DNA of 64,000 nt, from contig NZ_PVWK01000140.1 of NCBI RefSeq assembly GCF_003003795.1, positions 62,001 through 126,000 on the forward strand, written 5' to 3'. The position numbers and the translations under genes are program-made. The stretch comes from Stenomitos frigidus ULC18 (GTDB taxonomy: Bacteria > Cyanobacteriota > Cyanobacteriia > Leptolyngbyales > Leptolyngbyaceae). The notes below the pieces were generated by a model. It worked only from the letters and a program-made list of their open reading frames with translations, did no database searches and had not been told where the DNA came from. Of this stretch, positions 9,356 to 18,019 are shown one piece after another. The first letter of the stretch is position 1, and every line of letters begins with the position of its first letter.

Positions 9356-9994
9356 CTGGGGGTGGCGATCGCCTTCGATGAATCAGTCGACGGGAACCGA
9401 GCGACAGACGCCTTGTTTCTATCGGCAAAGTTTCTGTACCTAAACTTGCCATTGCTGACTGAAAGAACTCGCAAAATGAGGGCCCGTGGCTCTCGTTGTC
9501 ACTACAGCGATTTAAGTAAACTGGTTGTCTAACAACCACGTATTCGGCCAGTGAAAAAATTTTGGTCAGTGAAGATTTCGGAACTCTAACAATTAAGAAA
9601 GATTGCTAATCGTTGCAGACACGTTAAAAAGCGTAGCCTTGAGAACACCAAAATTCTACATTCAATTGTTTCTTAGACCCTGATTGGCTAGTACTTGCAA
9701 GCGTTAGGCGAACCCATTGATGCATCATTTAAGCTTTACAAAACTTAAATGACACTGCCTCACGCCATTCGTTGAATTGCATTAGGCAATACTCAAAAGC
9801 CTTTCTAACAAGCGGTTTTGGAGAATAATTTCAGAGGGTAATCTCATTGACAAATATTCACAGACAGCGCCGACAAAGAAAAACGAATGTTAATACTATA
9901 AGAAGTAGGTAAAACCTGTAACTGGGTAAAAATTACCGAACATTCATTCTTTGGCTACGGATTTCTCCTGTAGTTTCTAGCAATTATTACCACT
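9356..9994. other. Non-coding region upstream of psbA
   Basis: This is 639 bp with no convincing gene. It contains the psbA control region. A TTGACA lies at 9847-9852 but has no good -10 at normal spacing. A TACTAT at 9894-9899 is better placed relative to the coding start. The rest is AT-rich and shows no clear repeats. The short open frames here lack codon bias and ribosome-binding sites. Confidence 0.5.
9870..9899 (+). promoter_or_regulatory. Candidate psbA promoter
   Basis: TACTAT at 9894-9899 could serve as -10, with the weak -35-like CCGACA at 9870-9875 and an 18-bp spacer. Transcription would begin near 9906, giving a leader of about 90 nt, close to the usual range for cyanobacterial psbA. 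There is no strong Shine-Dalgarno sequence before the ATG at 9995, which is also common for psbA. Confidence 0.3.
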
Positions 9995-11077
9995 ATGACG
10001 ACAACCATTCAAAGACGCGAAAGCGGCAGTGTATGGGATCGGTTTTGCAACTGGATCACCAGCACTGATAACCGCATTTATGTAGGCTGGTTCGGTGTCT
10101 TGATGATCCCGACTCTGCTGACCGCTACTATTGCGTTCATCATTGCCTTCATCGCTGCTCCTCCTGTAGACATCGATGGTATCCGTGAGCCCGTCGCTGG
10201 CTCCTTGATGTACGGCAACAACATCATCTCTGGTGCCGTTGTGCCTTCGTCTAATGCGATCGGTCTGCACCTGTATCCCATTTGGGAAGCTGCTTCCCTG
10301 GATGAGTGGCTCTACAACGGTGGTCCTTACCAGCTGGTTGTGTTCCACTTCCTGATTGGCATCTTCGCTTACATGGGACGCCAGTGGGAACTGTCCTACC
10401 GCCTCGGCATGCGCCCCTGGATCTGCGTGGCTTACTCTGCACCTTTGGCTGCAGCTACGTCAGTGCTGTTGATCTACCCCATCGGACAAGGTTCTTTCTC
10501 CGACGGTATGCCTCTTGGTATCTCAGGTACGTTTAACTTCATGTTCGTGTTCCAGGCTGAACACAACATTTTGATGCACCCCTTCCACATGTTAGGTGTG
10601 GCGGGTGTGTTTGGTGGTAGCTTGTTCTCCGCAATGCATGGTTCACTGGTGACGTCTTCACTGGTGCGTGAGACCAGCGAGAATGAATCGGCAAACGAAG
10701 GCTACAAGTTCGGTCAAGAAGAAGAAACCTACAACATCGTCGCAGCGCACGGCTACTTCGGTCGGTTGATCTTCCAATATGCCAGCTTCAACAACTCTCG
10801 CTCCTTGCACTTCTTCTTGGGTGCATGGCCAGTAGTGGGTATCTGGTTCACGGCTCTGGGTATCAGCACGATGGCGTTTAACCTGAATGGGTTTAACTTC
10901 AACCAGTCGATTTTGGATTCTCAAGGTCGCGTTGTAAACACCTGGGCAGACGTGCTGAACCGCGCCAACCTTGGTATGGAAGTGATGCACGAGCGCAACG
11001 CTCACAACTTCCCACTTGACCTCGCATCTGGCGAACCCACCCTCGTCTCGATGCAGGCTCCCGCGATCGACGGCTAA
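9995..11077 (+). CDS. psbA: Photosystem II reaction centre protein D1 (D1:1 type)
   Basis: The protein is the D1 subunit of photosystem II in the thylakoid membrane, which binds P680, pheophytin, QB and the Mn4CaO5 cluster. It is full length at 360 residues. All key residues are visible: TyrZ Tyr161, His190, chlorophyll ligand His198, iron ligands His215 and His272, QB-site Ser264, and Mn/Ca ligands Asp170, Glu189, His332, Glu333, Asp342 and Ala344. The 16-residue tail after Ala344 is removed by CtpA. Residue 130 is Gln, the form associated with low-light D1:1 rather than high-light D1:2 (Glu130). It stands alone with its own terminator. Confidence 0.99.
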   Translation: MTTTIQRRESGSVWDRFCNWITSTDNRIYVGWFGVLMIPTLLTATIAFIIAFIAAPPVDIDGIREPVAGSLMYGNNIISGAVVPSSNAIGLHLYPIWEAASLDEWLYNGGPYQLVVFHFLIGIFAYMGRQWELSYRLGMRPWICVAYSAPLAAATSVLLIYPIGQGSFSDGMPLGISGTFNFMFVFQAEHNILMHPFHMLGVAGVFGGSLFSAMHGSLVTSSLVRETSENESANEGYKFGQEEETYNIVAAHGYFGRLIFQYASFNNSRSLHFFLGAWPVVGIWFTALGISTMAFNLNGFNFNQSILDSQGRVVNTWADVLNRANLGMEVMHERNAHNFPLDLASGEPTLVSMQAPAIDG

Positions 11078-11097
11078 TCCACCAGTCTCTCGCTAAA

Positions 11098-11130
11098 CAA
11101 AAGCGCTCTCTTCTATGGGGGCGCTTTTGT
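11098..11130 (+). terminator. Intrinsic terminator of psbA
   Basis: CAAAAGCGC (11098-11106) pairs exactly with GCGCTTTTG (11121-11129) around a 14-nt loop. The stem ends in a short T run and lies 20 bp after the psbA stop codon. Confidence 0.75.
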
Positions 11131-11233
11131 CTGTAAATAAAAAAGTTTTATAAAAGGTTGTTCTCACGGCAGCAAGTTCGATGAACTTTGCCAATAATGA
11201 AAGAAAGAATGGCATCAATGCTGGAGTGACACA

Positions 11234-11815
11234 ATGGCTACCTCAAAGCATCCGACCGATCGCTTCCGTTCGGCGACCGATTTCCCGAAAACGGTGGAGC
11301 ATCTTAGTTTGTCGGATGCCAGTCAGTTTTATGTCGAGATGCGAGACTGTCTGATTTTTACAAACCGAAGTCGATCGCAACTCATTCGTCGGAACGAAGA
11401 GCATAAGCAGACGATATCGACACTGCAGAATGATGCCGCCCGGTTAGAGCAGTTCATCCATCAGCTTGAGCAAGACAAACAAACATTAACTCAGAGCCAA
11501 CAGGACAACATTACGTCCTTGAAGCAGGAATTAGGCACGATGTCTTCCCATCTGGATCAAATTTCCCAGGCGTTTAAGGATGTTGAGGATATCGGTAGCC
11601 CGATGGGAGCAATGGCATTCCCTGGTCGCTTTAACCGCTTTTGGCGAGCGTTGAAAGCATTAATTACCTGGTGGCGAGAAGAAAATGATGATTTCAGCGC
11701 GGGTTCAGGAACCTTGCCTCCTTCGCCTACACCCTTAAACCCAGAGGATCGTCAGGAAAACCCGCAAATGTATTCTGATCCGGCTTCTGTTCAACGATCG
11801 CTGCGCGATTTATAA
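11234..11815 (+). CDS. Coiled-coil protein of unknown function (193 aa)
   Basis: I do not recognise the function. The N-terminal third holds an ordered segment (FPKTVEHLSLSDASQFYVEMRDCLIF). Residues about 55-120 are a long Gln/Glu/Lys-rich heptad region (NEEHKQTISTLQNDAARLEQFIHQLEQDK) expected to be a coiled coil. A basic/aromatic stretch (RFNRFWRALKALITWW) could touch the membrane, and the tail is Pro/Ser-rich and probably disordered. GGAG lies about 9 nt before the ATG. The next gene starts one base after its stop, so the two are almost certainly co-transcribed and likely act together. Confidence 0.75.
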   Translation: MATSKHPTDRFRSATDFPKTVEHLSLSDASQFYVEMRDCLIFTNRSRSQLIRRNEEHKQTISTLQNDAARLEQFIHQLEQDKQTLTQSQQDNITSLKQELGTMSSHLDQISQAFKDVEDIGSPMGAMAFPGRFNRFWRALKALITWWREENDDFSAGSGTLPPSPTPLNPEDRQENPQMYSDPASVQRSLRDL

Positions 11816-11816
11816 C

Positions 11817-12212
11817 ATGGGCAAAAAACGCATTACTCAGTTATTGGATCAACTACAGACCAATCACCAGGCGGATCTTGTGAATGCCGCCCAAATTTTC
11901 ACAGTAGCGCAAGTTGCGGTTAATCAGCTTAACCAGCAAGCAGAGACAAACTCTAATGCCCTACCCGCCACCCGTTTTCAGCCTCCACCTGTCCTTGATC
12001 AAGCCGCACTGAAACAACGGTATGGTTCATTCAATGGGTGTCGAAAAGCGGCAAAGCAATTGGGCATCCAGTTTCATCACAATCCAACATGGGCGCAGTT
12101 AGTCGCTGCCTTTCGCTATTTTGACGCACTGCAAACCCTCGTTCAAGACTATACAACGGCTTTTCCAGATGCCAATCTGCATAATGTGACGGTAGCATTC
12201 AAGCTGAAGTAG
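11817..12212 (+). CDS. Small hypothetical protein (131 aa), partner of the preceding coiled-coil gene
   Basis: The ATG is separated from the upstream TAA by a single base, indicating translational coupling. The N-terminus is helical and Gln-rich (LLDQLQTNHQADLVNAAQIFTVAQVAVNQLNQQ). A Pro-rich hinge precedes a second helical domain containing RYGSFNGCRKAAKQLGIQF and a repeated aromatic pattern (FRYFDALQTLVQDY). There is no signal peptide or membrane segment. I do not recognise the family; co-occurrence with the coiled-coil gene suggests a two-component complex. Confidence 0.72.
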   Translation: MGKKRITQLLDQLQTNHQADLVNAAQIFTVAQVAVNQLNQQAETNSNALPATRFQPPPVLDQAALKQRYGSFNGCRKAAKQLGIQFHHNPTWAQLVAAFRYFDALQTLVQDYTTAFPDANLHNVTVAFKLK

Positions 12213-12293
12213 AAAAGGCTTTAGAAGCAGCTAATTTGACTTTAGATAGCCGTTTTCAATTACGATCGATCTTCCGCTATCTTTTTGGACACT

Positions 12294-13382
12294 ATGGGCA
12301 ACACCTTCGGTCATCTCTTTCGCATTACCACCTTTGGCGAATCGCATGGCGGCGGCGTAGGTGTCGTCATTGATGGTTGCCCACCCAGACTGGAGATTTC
12401 GGTCGAAGAAATCCAGGCAGAGCTCAATCGTCGCCGACCGGGGCAGAGCAAGATTACAACGCCGCGCAATGAAGCGGATCAGTGCGAAATTCTCTCTGGC
12501 ATGATGGACGGCAAAACGACGGGCACGCCGATCGCCCTCCTCGTTCGCAACAAAGACCAGCGATCGCAAGACTACGACGAGATGGCAGTCAAGTATCGTC
12601 CGTCTCATGCGGATGCCACCTATGACGAAAAATATGGCATTCGCAGCTGGCAGGGTGGTGGACGATCGTCCGCGCGGGAGACCATTGGACGAGTGGCAGC
12701 AGGAGCGATCGCCAAAAAGATTCTCCATCAGGTCGCAGGCGTTGAAATCATCGGCTACGTCAAGCGCATCAAAGATCTAGAAGGCGTAGTTGATCCTGAA
12801 ACGGTGACGCTGGAGCAGGTTGAGAGCAACATTGTCCGCTGTCCTGATTCCAACGCTGCCGATCGCATGATTGACCTGATCGAGCAGGTGCGGAAGGAAG
12901 GAGACTCGATCGGAGGTGTGGTCGAATGTGTTGCCCGTCAAGTGCCCAAAAGCCTGGGCATGCCCGTTTTTGACAAGCTAGAGGCAGATCTAGCAAAAGG
13001 CGTAATGTCCCTTCCAGCCAGCAAAGGCTTTGAAATTGGCTCTGGTTTTGCGGGCACATTGCTCACAGGCAGTGAGCACAACGACGAGTTTTATACCGAT
13101 GAGAACGGCAACATTCGTACCGTCACCAATCGATCGGGCGGCGTACAGGGCGGCATCTCCAACGGCGAGAACATCATCATTCGCGTTGCCTTCAAGCCCA
13201 CTGCCACCATTCGCAAAGAACAGAACACAGTGACGAATGAAGGTGAAGCAGTCACGCTCGCTGCGAAAGGTCGTCATGATCCCTGCGTGTTGCCTCGTGC
13301 CGTGCCAATGGTCGAAGCAATGGTTGCGTTAGTGCTATGCGATCATCTGCTACGCCATCAAGGGCAATGTGGCGTATTGTAA
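12294..13382 (+). CDS. aroC: Chorismate synthase
   Basis: This enzyme makes chorismate from 5-enolpyruvylshikimate-3-phosphate, the last common step of aromatic amino acid, folate and quinone synthesis; it needs reduced FMN. The 362-residue product begins [21 protein letters not shown], which includes the first family signature. The central signature [27 protein letters not shown] and the C-terminal [14 protein letters not shown] are intact, as is the late segment [20 protein letters not shown] 12294 fits the conserved N-terminus; an in-frame TTG three codons earlier is less likely. It is convergent with the pentapeptide gene. Confidence 0.98.
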   Translation: MGNTFGHLFRITTFGESHGGGVGVVIDGCPPRLEISVEEIQAELNRRRPGQSKITTPRNEADQCEILSGMMDGKTTGTPIALLVRNKDQRSQDYDEMAVKYRPSHADATYDEKYGIRSWQGGGRSSARETIGRVAAGAIAKKILHQVAGVEIIGYVKRIKDLEGVVDPETVTLEQVESNIVRCPDSNAADRMIDLIEQVRKEGDSIGGVVECVARQVPKSLGMPVFDKLEADLAKGVMSLPASKGFEIGSGFAGTLLTGSEHNDEFYTDENGNIRTVTNRSGGVQGGISNGENIIIRVAFKPTATIRKEQNTVTNEGEAVTLAAKGRHDPCVLPRAVPMVEAMVALVLCDHLLRHQGQCGVL

Positions 13383-13453
13383 CAGTATTGCGTTAGATGG
13401 ATTGATAAGTTTGCAGGGTCGGCGCAGTTTACACAGGAGGTAGACTTTCAATA

Positions 13454-14638
13454 CTAATTCACTATCCATCCGCCATCTTCAAGTTGAACCCAAGTGGAAC
13501 CATCTGCATACCGTTCTGCACCAGTCAAACGAATTTTATCATTTACTTCTAAAGACCCGATCGTTGGAGATTTAATTCCCGGACTTGAACGAATGTAAAT
13601 CCGTTCTGCGGCATAAGCTGCTCCGCCTGAAATAGCTTGCGGTCCTGGGCAACCAACACCAATCCGTTTTCCATCTGGTAACGTTGCACCACAAATTCCT
13701 ACAAAAGGTAGCTCTGGCAAAGCTTGCGAAGATTGCTTCTCCGTAAGCTTTGCTGCTATCTGTAAAGCGTCATTCAGTTCAGGATCTAATTGAGCATCTT
13801 GCAAATTAGCTCCAGACAAATCAGCTCCTTGGAACTCTGCTTTTTCCAATTTTGTTCGTTCCAATTTTGCTCGCCTCAATTCGGTGTCTTTAAAGCTAGT
13901 TCCACGAAGGTCTGCTTCCTGAAGATTCACGTTGAAAAAGTGGGTCTTGGATAAATCTATATCTTTGAGAACTGCTTGACTTAAATCTGCTGTACTCAGG
14001 TCAACCTTAAGATCTCTCCGCTTAATGAGGTTGGCTTCTTTTAGAAAGCGAATCACCTGCCCTTTTCGTTGCCCATCACCCTTGAGTTGACGAAATACTG
14101 TCAGCGTTCTTGTCCGTGCGATGATACTGATTTCGTCCTCAGGTTGAGCGTTTCTTAGTGTGGGCATCAATCTTTCGATGTTGTCAATATAAGCATTGAA
14201 AGCCTTCTCTCGATCTTGGTCATCTGAGAGCTTTTGTTTCTCTCGATTTTGGTCGTCTGAGAGCTTTTGTTGATTTGAGCTTGCCCAGAATTGAAGCAAA
14301 AAGGCAGCTAATGCTAGTCCTAGAGGAACAACAACCAACTGCAATAAATCCCAGGCGGTTTTTCCTTGAAACCCTGTCCATGTAGGAAATCGTGGAGGAA
14401 GTGTTTTTTCGTATAAACCAAAGAGTCGGCGGTACTTTCCAATCGCAAGATTATTCTCTTTTGCTTTTTCGGCAAGCAGATACTCACGCTTAATTGGATC
14501 AGTCTCCAAATCAAGCGCTTTGAAACTTTCTCGCAGTTTAATCAAATCTTCTGATTCTTGAACCTGGGCATCAGTTGCTTGTTGCGAGAGTTGAGTGCCC
14601 GGTTCTACAGGTGGTTCTTCTAAAGATTCTTTTTTCAT
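13454..14638 (-). CDS. Membrane-anchored pentapeptide-repeat protein with C-terminal SH3-like domain
   Basis: The protein has 394 residues. A charged cytoplasmic N-terminus is followed by one hydrophobic helix at about 97-118 (LLQLVVVPLGLALAAFLLQFW). Next is a Lys/Asp-rich segment in which KLSDDQNREKQ is tandemly repeated. From about 208 to 282 there are pentapeptide repeats (A(D/N)LXX type: STADLSQAVL, QEADLRGTSF, KAEFQGADLSGANLQ), which form a right-handed beta helix. The last 55 residues (IYIRSSPGIKSPTIGSLEVNDKIRL through DGGWIVN) look like a bacterial SH3 type 3 domain, often wall-binding. Function is unknown. The repeats may be a protein-interaction scaffold. Confidence 0.85.
   Translation of the reverse strand: MKKESLEEPPVEPGTQLSQQATDAQVQESEDLIKLRESFKALDLETDPIKREYLLAEKAKENNLAIGKYRRLFGLYEKTLPPRFPTWTGFQGKTAWDLLQLVVVPLGLALAAFLLQFWASSNQQKLSDDQNREKQKLSDDQDREKAFNAYIDNIERLMPTLRNAQPEDEISIIARTRTLTVFRQLKGDGQRKGQVIRFLKEANLIKRRDLKVDLSTADLSQAVLKDIDLSKTHFFNVNLQEADLRGTSFKDTELRRAKLERTKLEKAEFQGADLSGANLQDAQLDPELNDALQIAAKLTEKQSSQALPELPFVGICGATLPDGKRIGVGCPGPQAISGGAAYAAERIYIRSSPGIKSPTIGSLEVNDKIRLTGAERYADGSTWVQLEDGGWIVN
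14205..14270. repeat. 33-bp tandem duplication inside the pentapeptide gene
   Basis: Two adjacent 33-bp copies (14205-14237 and 14238-14270) differ at two positions. They encode the duplicated peptide KLSDDQ(N/D)REK just after the transmembrane helix. The duplication keeps the frame and lengthens the stalk by 11 residues. Confidence 0.8.
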
Positions 14639-14837
14639 CCCTCAAAATATTAATTACCTAATCTGTCATAACACGTTTTTTTACGGTTGCCAATTCACAC
14701 AATCAAAATAGTTAGATAAAATCGTGCCTAGCGATCGCAGCCTTCACCAATCCTCCGATACGTTAACCCACCAGCAAATTAGGGCACACTGGATACGACT
14801 CAGCCGTCGCTTCTGTTCTCGTTTTTCGGAGTGTTTG

Positions 14838-16688
14838 ATGCCAATGCAGTCCACTCAATTAGGCTTGGAATCGAACAGTATAGAAACTGATCAAGCCACA
14901 CTGCTGCGGGTGTTTGTCGAACAAAGCCCTGCCTCGATCGCCATGTTCGATCGCAACATGCGTTACCTGGTCGCGAGCCGTCGTTGGCTGGAAGATTACG
15001 ATTTGGTCGATCGCGATGCGATTGGGCAGTCTCACTACGACCTTTTCCCCGATCTGCCGCTGCATTGGAAAGCCATTCATCAGCGGTGTTTGGCGGGCGC
15101 GATCGAGCGGTCTGAGGAAGAAGCCATCACCCATGCCGATAGCAGCATTGATTGGCTCAAGTGGGAAGTGCGCCCCTGGTACTACCCCACAGGCGCTCAG
15201 ACGGGCACAATCGGCGGCATCATGATTTTTGCTGATTTGATTACACAACAAAAGGAACGTGCACTGGCATTACAGCGCATTAATGCCGAACTCGAAGCCA
15301 GTATTAAAGCTCGCAATGCTGAACTGGAACTGACGGTTGAACAGTTGCAACAAGAAATTTGGGAGCGCCACGCTGCCCTGCGCGATCGCAGAGAAGCCGA
15401 AGCTCAACTGCAACAACAAGAGCAGTTGTTACGCAGCATTTATGACGGCGTTAGTTGCTCCATTTTTGTTGTCAATGTCCTGGAAAACGGTGAATTTCAC
15501 TACGCCAGCCATAACCATACATCCGAGCAGCTAACGGGGTATCCAAGCGCTGATGTGGCAGGTAAAACGGCAACTGAGCTGTTTGGTGTGGCTGAAGGGG
15601 TTGCCATTGATCAATTCCTCAGCCGTTGCGTTGGTGCCAGAACTGCCATTACAGAAGCCGAAACTCTAACCTTTGATGGCAAATCAACCTGGGTGATGAC
15701 GACACTGAACCCATTGATCAATGCAGAAGGGCGATTGCACCGCATTGTCGGCACGAGCTTCAACATTACGGATCTCAAGCAGGCAGAAGCCCAGCTCAAA
15801 CAACAAGCGGTGGACTTGGCACACGCCTTGCAAGAGCTAAAGCGCACCCAAACGCAAATGGTGCAAAGCGAGAAGATGTCAAGCTTGGGGCAACTGGTCG
15901 CTGGCGTAGCGCACGAAATCAATAACCCCGTCAATTTTATTTATGGCAACTTGCTGCACGCTAATAAGTACTTACAAGATTTACTGAGCTTGCTGGCGCT
16001 CTACCAACAGTACTATCCCAATCCTCACGCTGCCATTCAGTCTGAGATTGAAGCGATCGACCTGGAATTTTTGCTGGCAGATCTCCCCAAACTTCTGGTC
16101 TCCATGAAAGTGGGTGCCGATCGCATTCAAAAAATTGTGGCATCCCTGCGATCGTTCTCGCGGTTAGATGAAGCGGAAGTGAAAGGTGTTGATATCCATG
16201 AGGGCATCGACAGCACGCTGATGATTCTCCACAATCGGCTGAAGTCCAAGTCAGACTATCCTGCCATCCAGATTGTGAAGGACTACGGCACGCTGCCCAA
16301 AATTGAATGCTATGCGGGACAGCTCAATCAGGTGTTTATGAATATTCTCAGCAACGCGATCGATGCCCTCGATGAACAGAATCAGCAGCGCTCTTTAGCC
16401 GAGGTCAGCGCTCATCCGAGTGTCATTACGATTCAGACCAGGGTGGTCGGTGCAGATTTTGTCGCGATCCAGATCACTGATAATGGTCCTGGTATCCCCG
16501 ACGCATTGCAAACCCGTCTGTTTGAACCGTTCTTTACCACCAAGGCAGTGGGTAAAGGGACAGGCATGGGGATGTCCATTAGCCATCAAGTGATTACAGA
16601 ACGCCACAAGGGACGCCTAACGTGTCTTTCATCCTTTGGGCAGGGTGCAACGTTTGTGATCGAGATTCCCATGCGACAAACCACGTGA
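14838..16688 (+). CDS. PAS-PAS sensor histidine kinase (soluble)
   Basis: The protein has 616 residues from ATG 14838, which is preceded by GGAG at suitable spacing. A GTG at 14724 would add 38 poorly conserved-looking residues. Two PAS-like sensor domains (about 20-140 and 195-315) are joined and followed by coiled coils. The HisKA domain has the H-box [15 protein letters not shown] with phospho-acceptor His359. The HATPase domain has the N-box [15 protein letters not shown], the G1 box DNGPGIP, the F-box FEPFFTTK and the G2 box [11 protein letters not shown]. No transmembrane segment is seen, so it should be cytoplasmic. No response regulator is adjacent. Its last 285 residues align without gaps to those of the kinase at 18007-19767. 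Confidence 0.93.
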   Translation: MPMQSTQLGLESNSIETDQATLLRVFVEQSPASIAMFDRNMRYLVASRRWLEDYDLVDRDAIGQSHYDLFPDLPLHWKAIHQRCLAGAIERSEEEAITHADSSIDWLKWEVRPWYYPTGAQTGTIGGIMIFADLITQQKERALALQRINAELEASIKARNAELELTVEQLQQEIWERHAALRDRREAEAQLQQQEQLLRSIYDGVSCSIFVVNVLENGEFHYASHNHTSEQLTGYPSADVAGKTATELFGVAEGVAIDQFLSRCVGARTAITEAETLTFDGKSTWVMTTLNPLINAEGRLHRIVGTSFNITDLKQAEAQLKQQAVDLAHALQELKRTQTQMVQSEKMSSLGQLVAGVAHEINNPVNFIYGNLLHANKYLQDLLSLLALYQQYYPNPHAAIQSEIEAIDLEFLLADLPKLLVSMKVGADRIQKIVASLRSFSRLDEAEVKGVDIHEGIDSTLMILHNRLKSKSDYPAIQIVKDYGTLPKIECYAGQLNQVFMNILSNAIDALDEQNQQRSLAEVSAHPSVITIQTRVVGADFVAIQITDNGPGIPDALQTRLFEPFFTTKAVGKGTGMGMSISHQVITERHKGRLTCLSSFGQGATFVIEIPMRQTT

Positions 16689-16954
16689 AACGGCTTAGGT
16701 GATTTCTGAGTTGCCCACGTTGCACTTCTCGGCACGCCCTCACCAGCGTTAGCCCATCGATGAATCAGGGAATACTGAAAGCGTCGCCTGTGGGTGCTAC
16801 TTGTTTCATGGACGACGTTGCTGGAACGCAGAATGCATCGTAACGAACGTTCAATTCCCAGACTCTTTTTCACTCCTAGCTCAACAACGCCTTGTGATAT
16901 CCGGCTTCAAGGGACGTTGTAAGGCAGGAATTGTCACATGCATTTGAGGTATAG

Positions 16955-18019
16955 ATGGCTATGAAGCAGGTAAAGATGCGCTGGTTAAACGCGTTGAGCA
17001 ACCGAGTCAGAAGTAAGAAGCAACGGTGGCGATCGATCACTGGCTTGTGCCTCATGGCCTTGATCATGAGCTTAATAGTTAATGCTTGTAGCCTGGGTCA
17101 AACACCGACACTGAAACCGCTGAAAATCGGCATTACGACCTGGCCCGGCTTTGATGTGGTGCTATACGCAAAAACTGCTGACCTCTTCAAAAAGCATGGC
17201 TTGGAGGTTGAACTGATTCGGTTTGAAAACCAGCAAGACTCTTCCCGCGCTGTCCTCCGGGGCGCACTGGATGCCGCCTTTGCGTCGCTTTGGGATGTTG
17301 TACAGGTCGATCCGGGCAACGACAAACCGGCGGTTGTCATGGTGACGAACATTTCGCACGGTGCCGATGGCATTGTTACGCAAGCTGGCATCAAAGCCGT
17401 TGAAGCACTGCGCGGCAAACGGGTCGGTGCCAAACTAGGTACCGTGAATCATTTGATTTTGTTAGAAGCATTGAAGCTGCATCACATCAAGCCAGCGGAG
17501 GTCAGAATCGAAGATGTTTCCAATGAATCTGCCGTTGAACTCATGGAGCAAGGCAAACTGGACGGAGCCGTTATCTGGGAGCCACTGTTGGGTGCGACAG
17601 CGAAAAAAATTAAAGGCAACATTGTCTACACTACCAAAGAAATTGACAGCCTTGTCATTGACACCCTGATGTCCCGATCGACTGCCGTCGCTGCCAAGAA
17701 AGCAGAACTCACCCAATTTATTTCTACCTGGCTGGATGTCATGCATGCGGTTGATGTCGAACCAAAAGCCGTTTTCGAGCAAGTTGGGAAGCAAATCAAT
17801 CAAAGTGGTGCGTCCTTTGGCAGCGACTATGCCGGACTCAAAAAAGGGGATATCTCTCTACAACAGCGCATGTTTCAGTCGCAAAGCAGACTCAAGCAAG
17901 CGATCGCCCAAATGTCGCAGCTTTTGAAGGATGACCCCCGCGCCGGACGCGCCCCGCGCGAGGATATTGAAATTGATGCTGCACCCGTTACCACTGCGAT
18001 CGAGGGATGGAAATCTTGA
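16955..18019 (+). CDS. Substrate-binding lipoprotein of the NMT1/THI5-SsuA-like family
   Basis: The protein has 354 residues with a long basic n-region, a hydrophobic core LMALIMSLIV and a lipobox VNAC (Cys45), so it should be a lipoprotein facing the periplasm. The mature part is a type II periplasmic binding protein: LKIGITTWPGFDVVLYAKTADLFKKHGLEVELIRF is typical of nitrate/sulfonate/taurine/pyrimidine-precursor binders. The ligand cannot be read from the sequence. No ABC permease or ATPase is nearby. Instead the next gene, a membrane histidine kinase, overlaps its 3' end by 13 bp, so the binding protein probably delivers a ligand signal to that kinase. GAGGT precedes the ATG. Confidence 0.9.
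   Translation: MAMKQVKMRWLNALSNRVRSKKQRWRSITGLCLMALIMSLIVNACSLGQTPTLKPLKIGITTWPGFDVVLYAKTADLFKKHGLEVELIRFENQQDSSRAVLRGALDAAFASLWDVVQVDPGNDKPAVVMVTNISHGADGIVTQAGIKAVEALRGKRVGAKLGTVNHLILLEALKLHHIKPAEVRIEDVSNESAVELMEQGKLDGAVIWEPLLGATAKKIKGNIVYTTKEIDSLVIDTLMSRSTAVAAKKAELTQFISTWLDVMHAVDVEPKAVFEQVGKQINQSGASFGSDYAGLKKGDISLQQRMFQSQSRLKQAIAQMSQLLKDDPRAGRAPREDIEIDAAPVTTAIEGWKS

Noticed and set aside
9847-9852. TTGACA as the -35 of psbA
   Set aside because: No acceptable -10 lies 16-19 bp downstream; the TACTAT further on is too distant for this hexamer.
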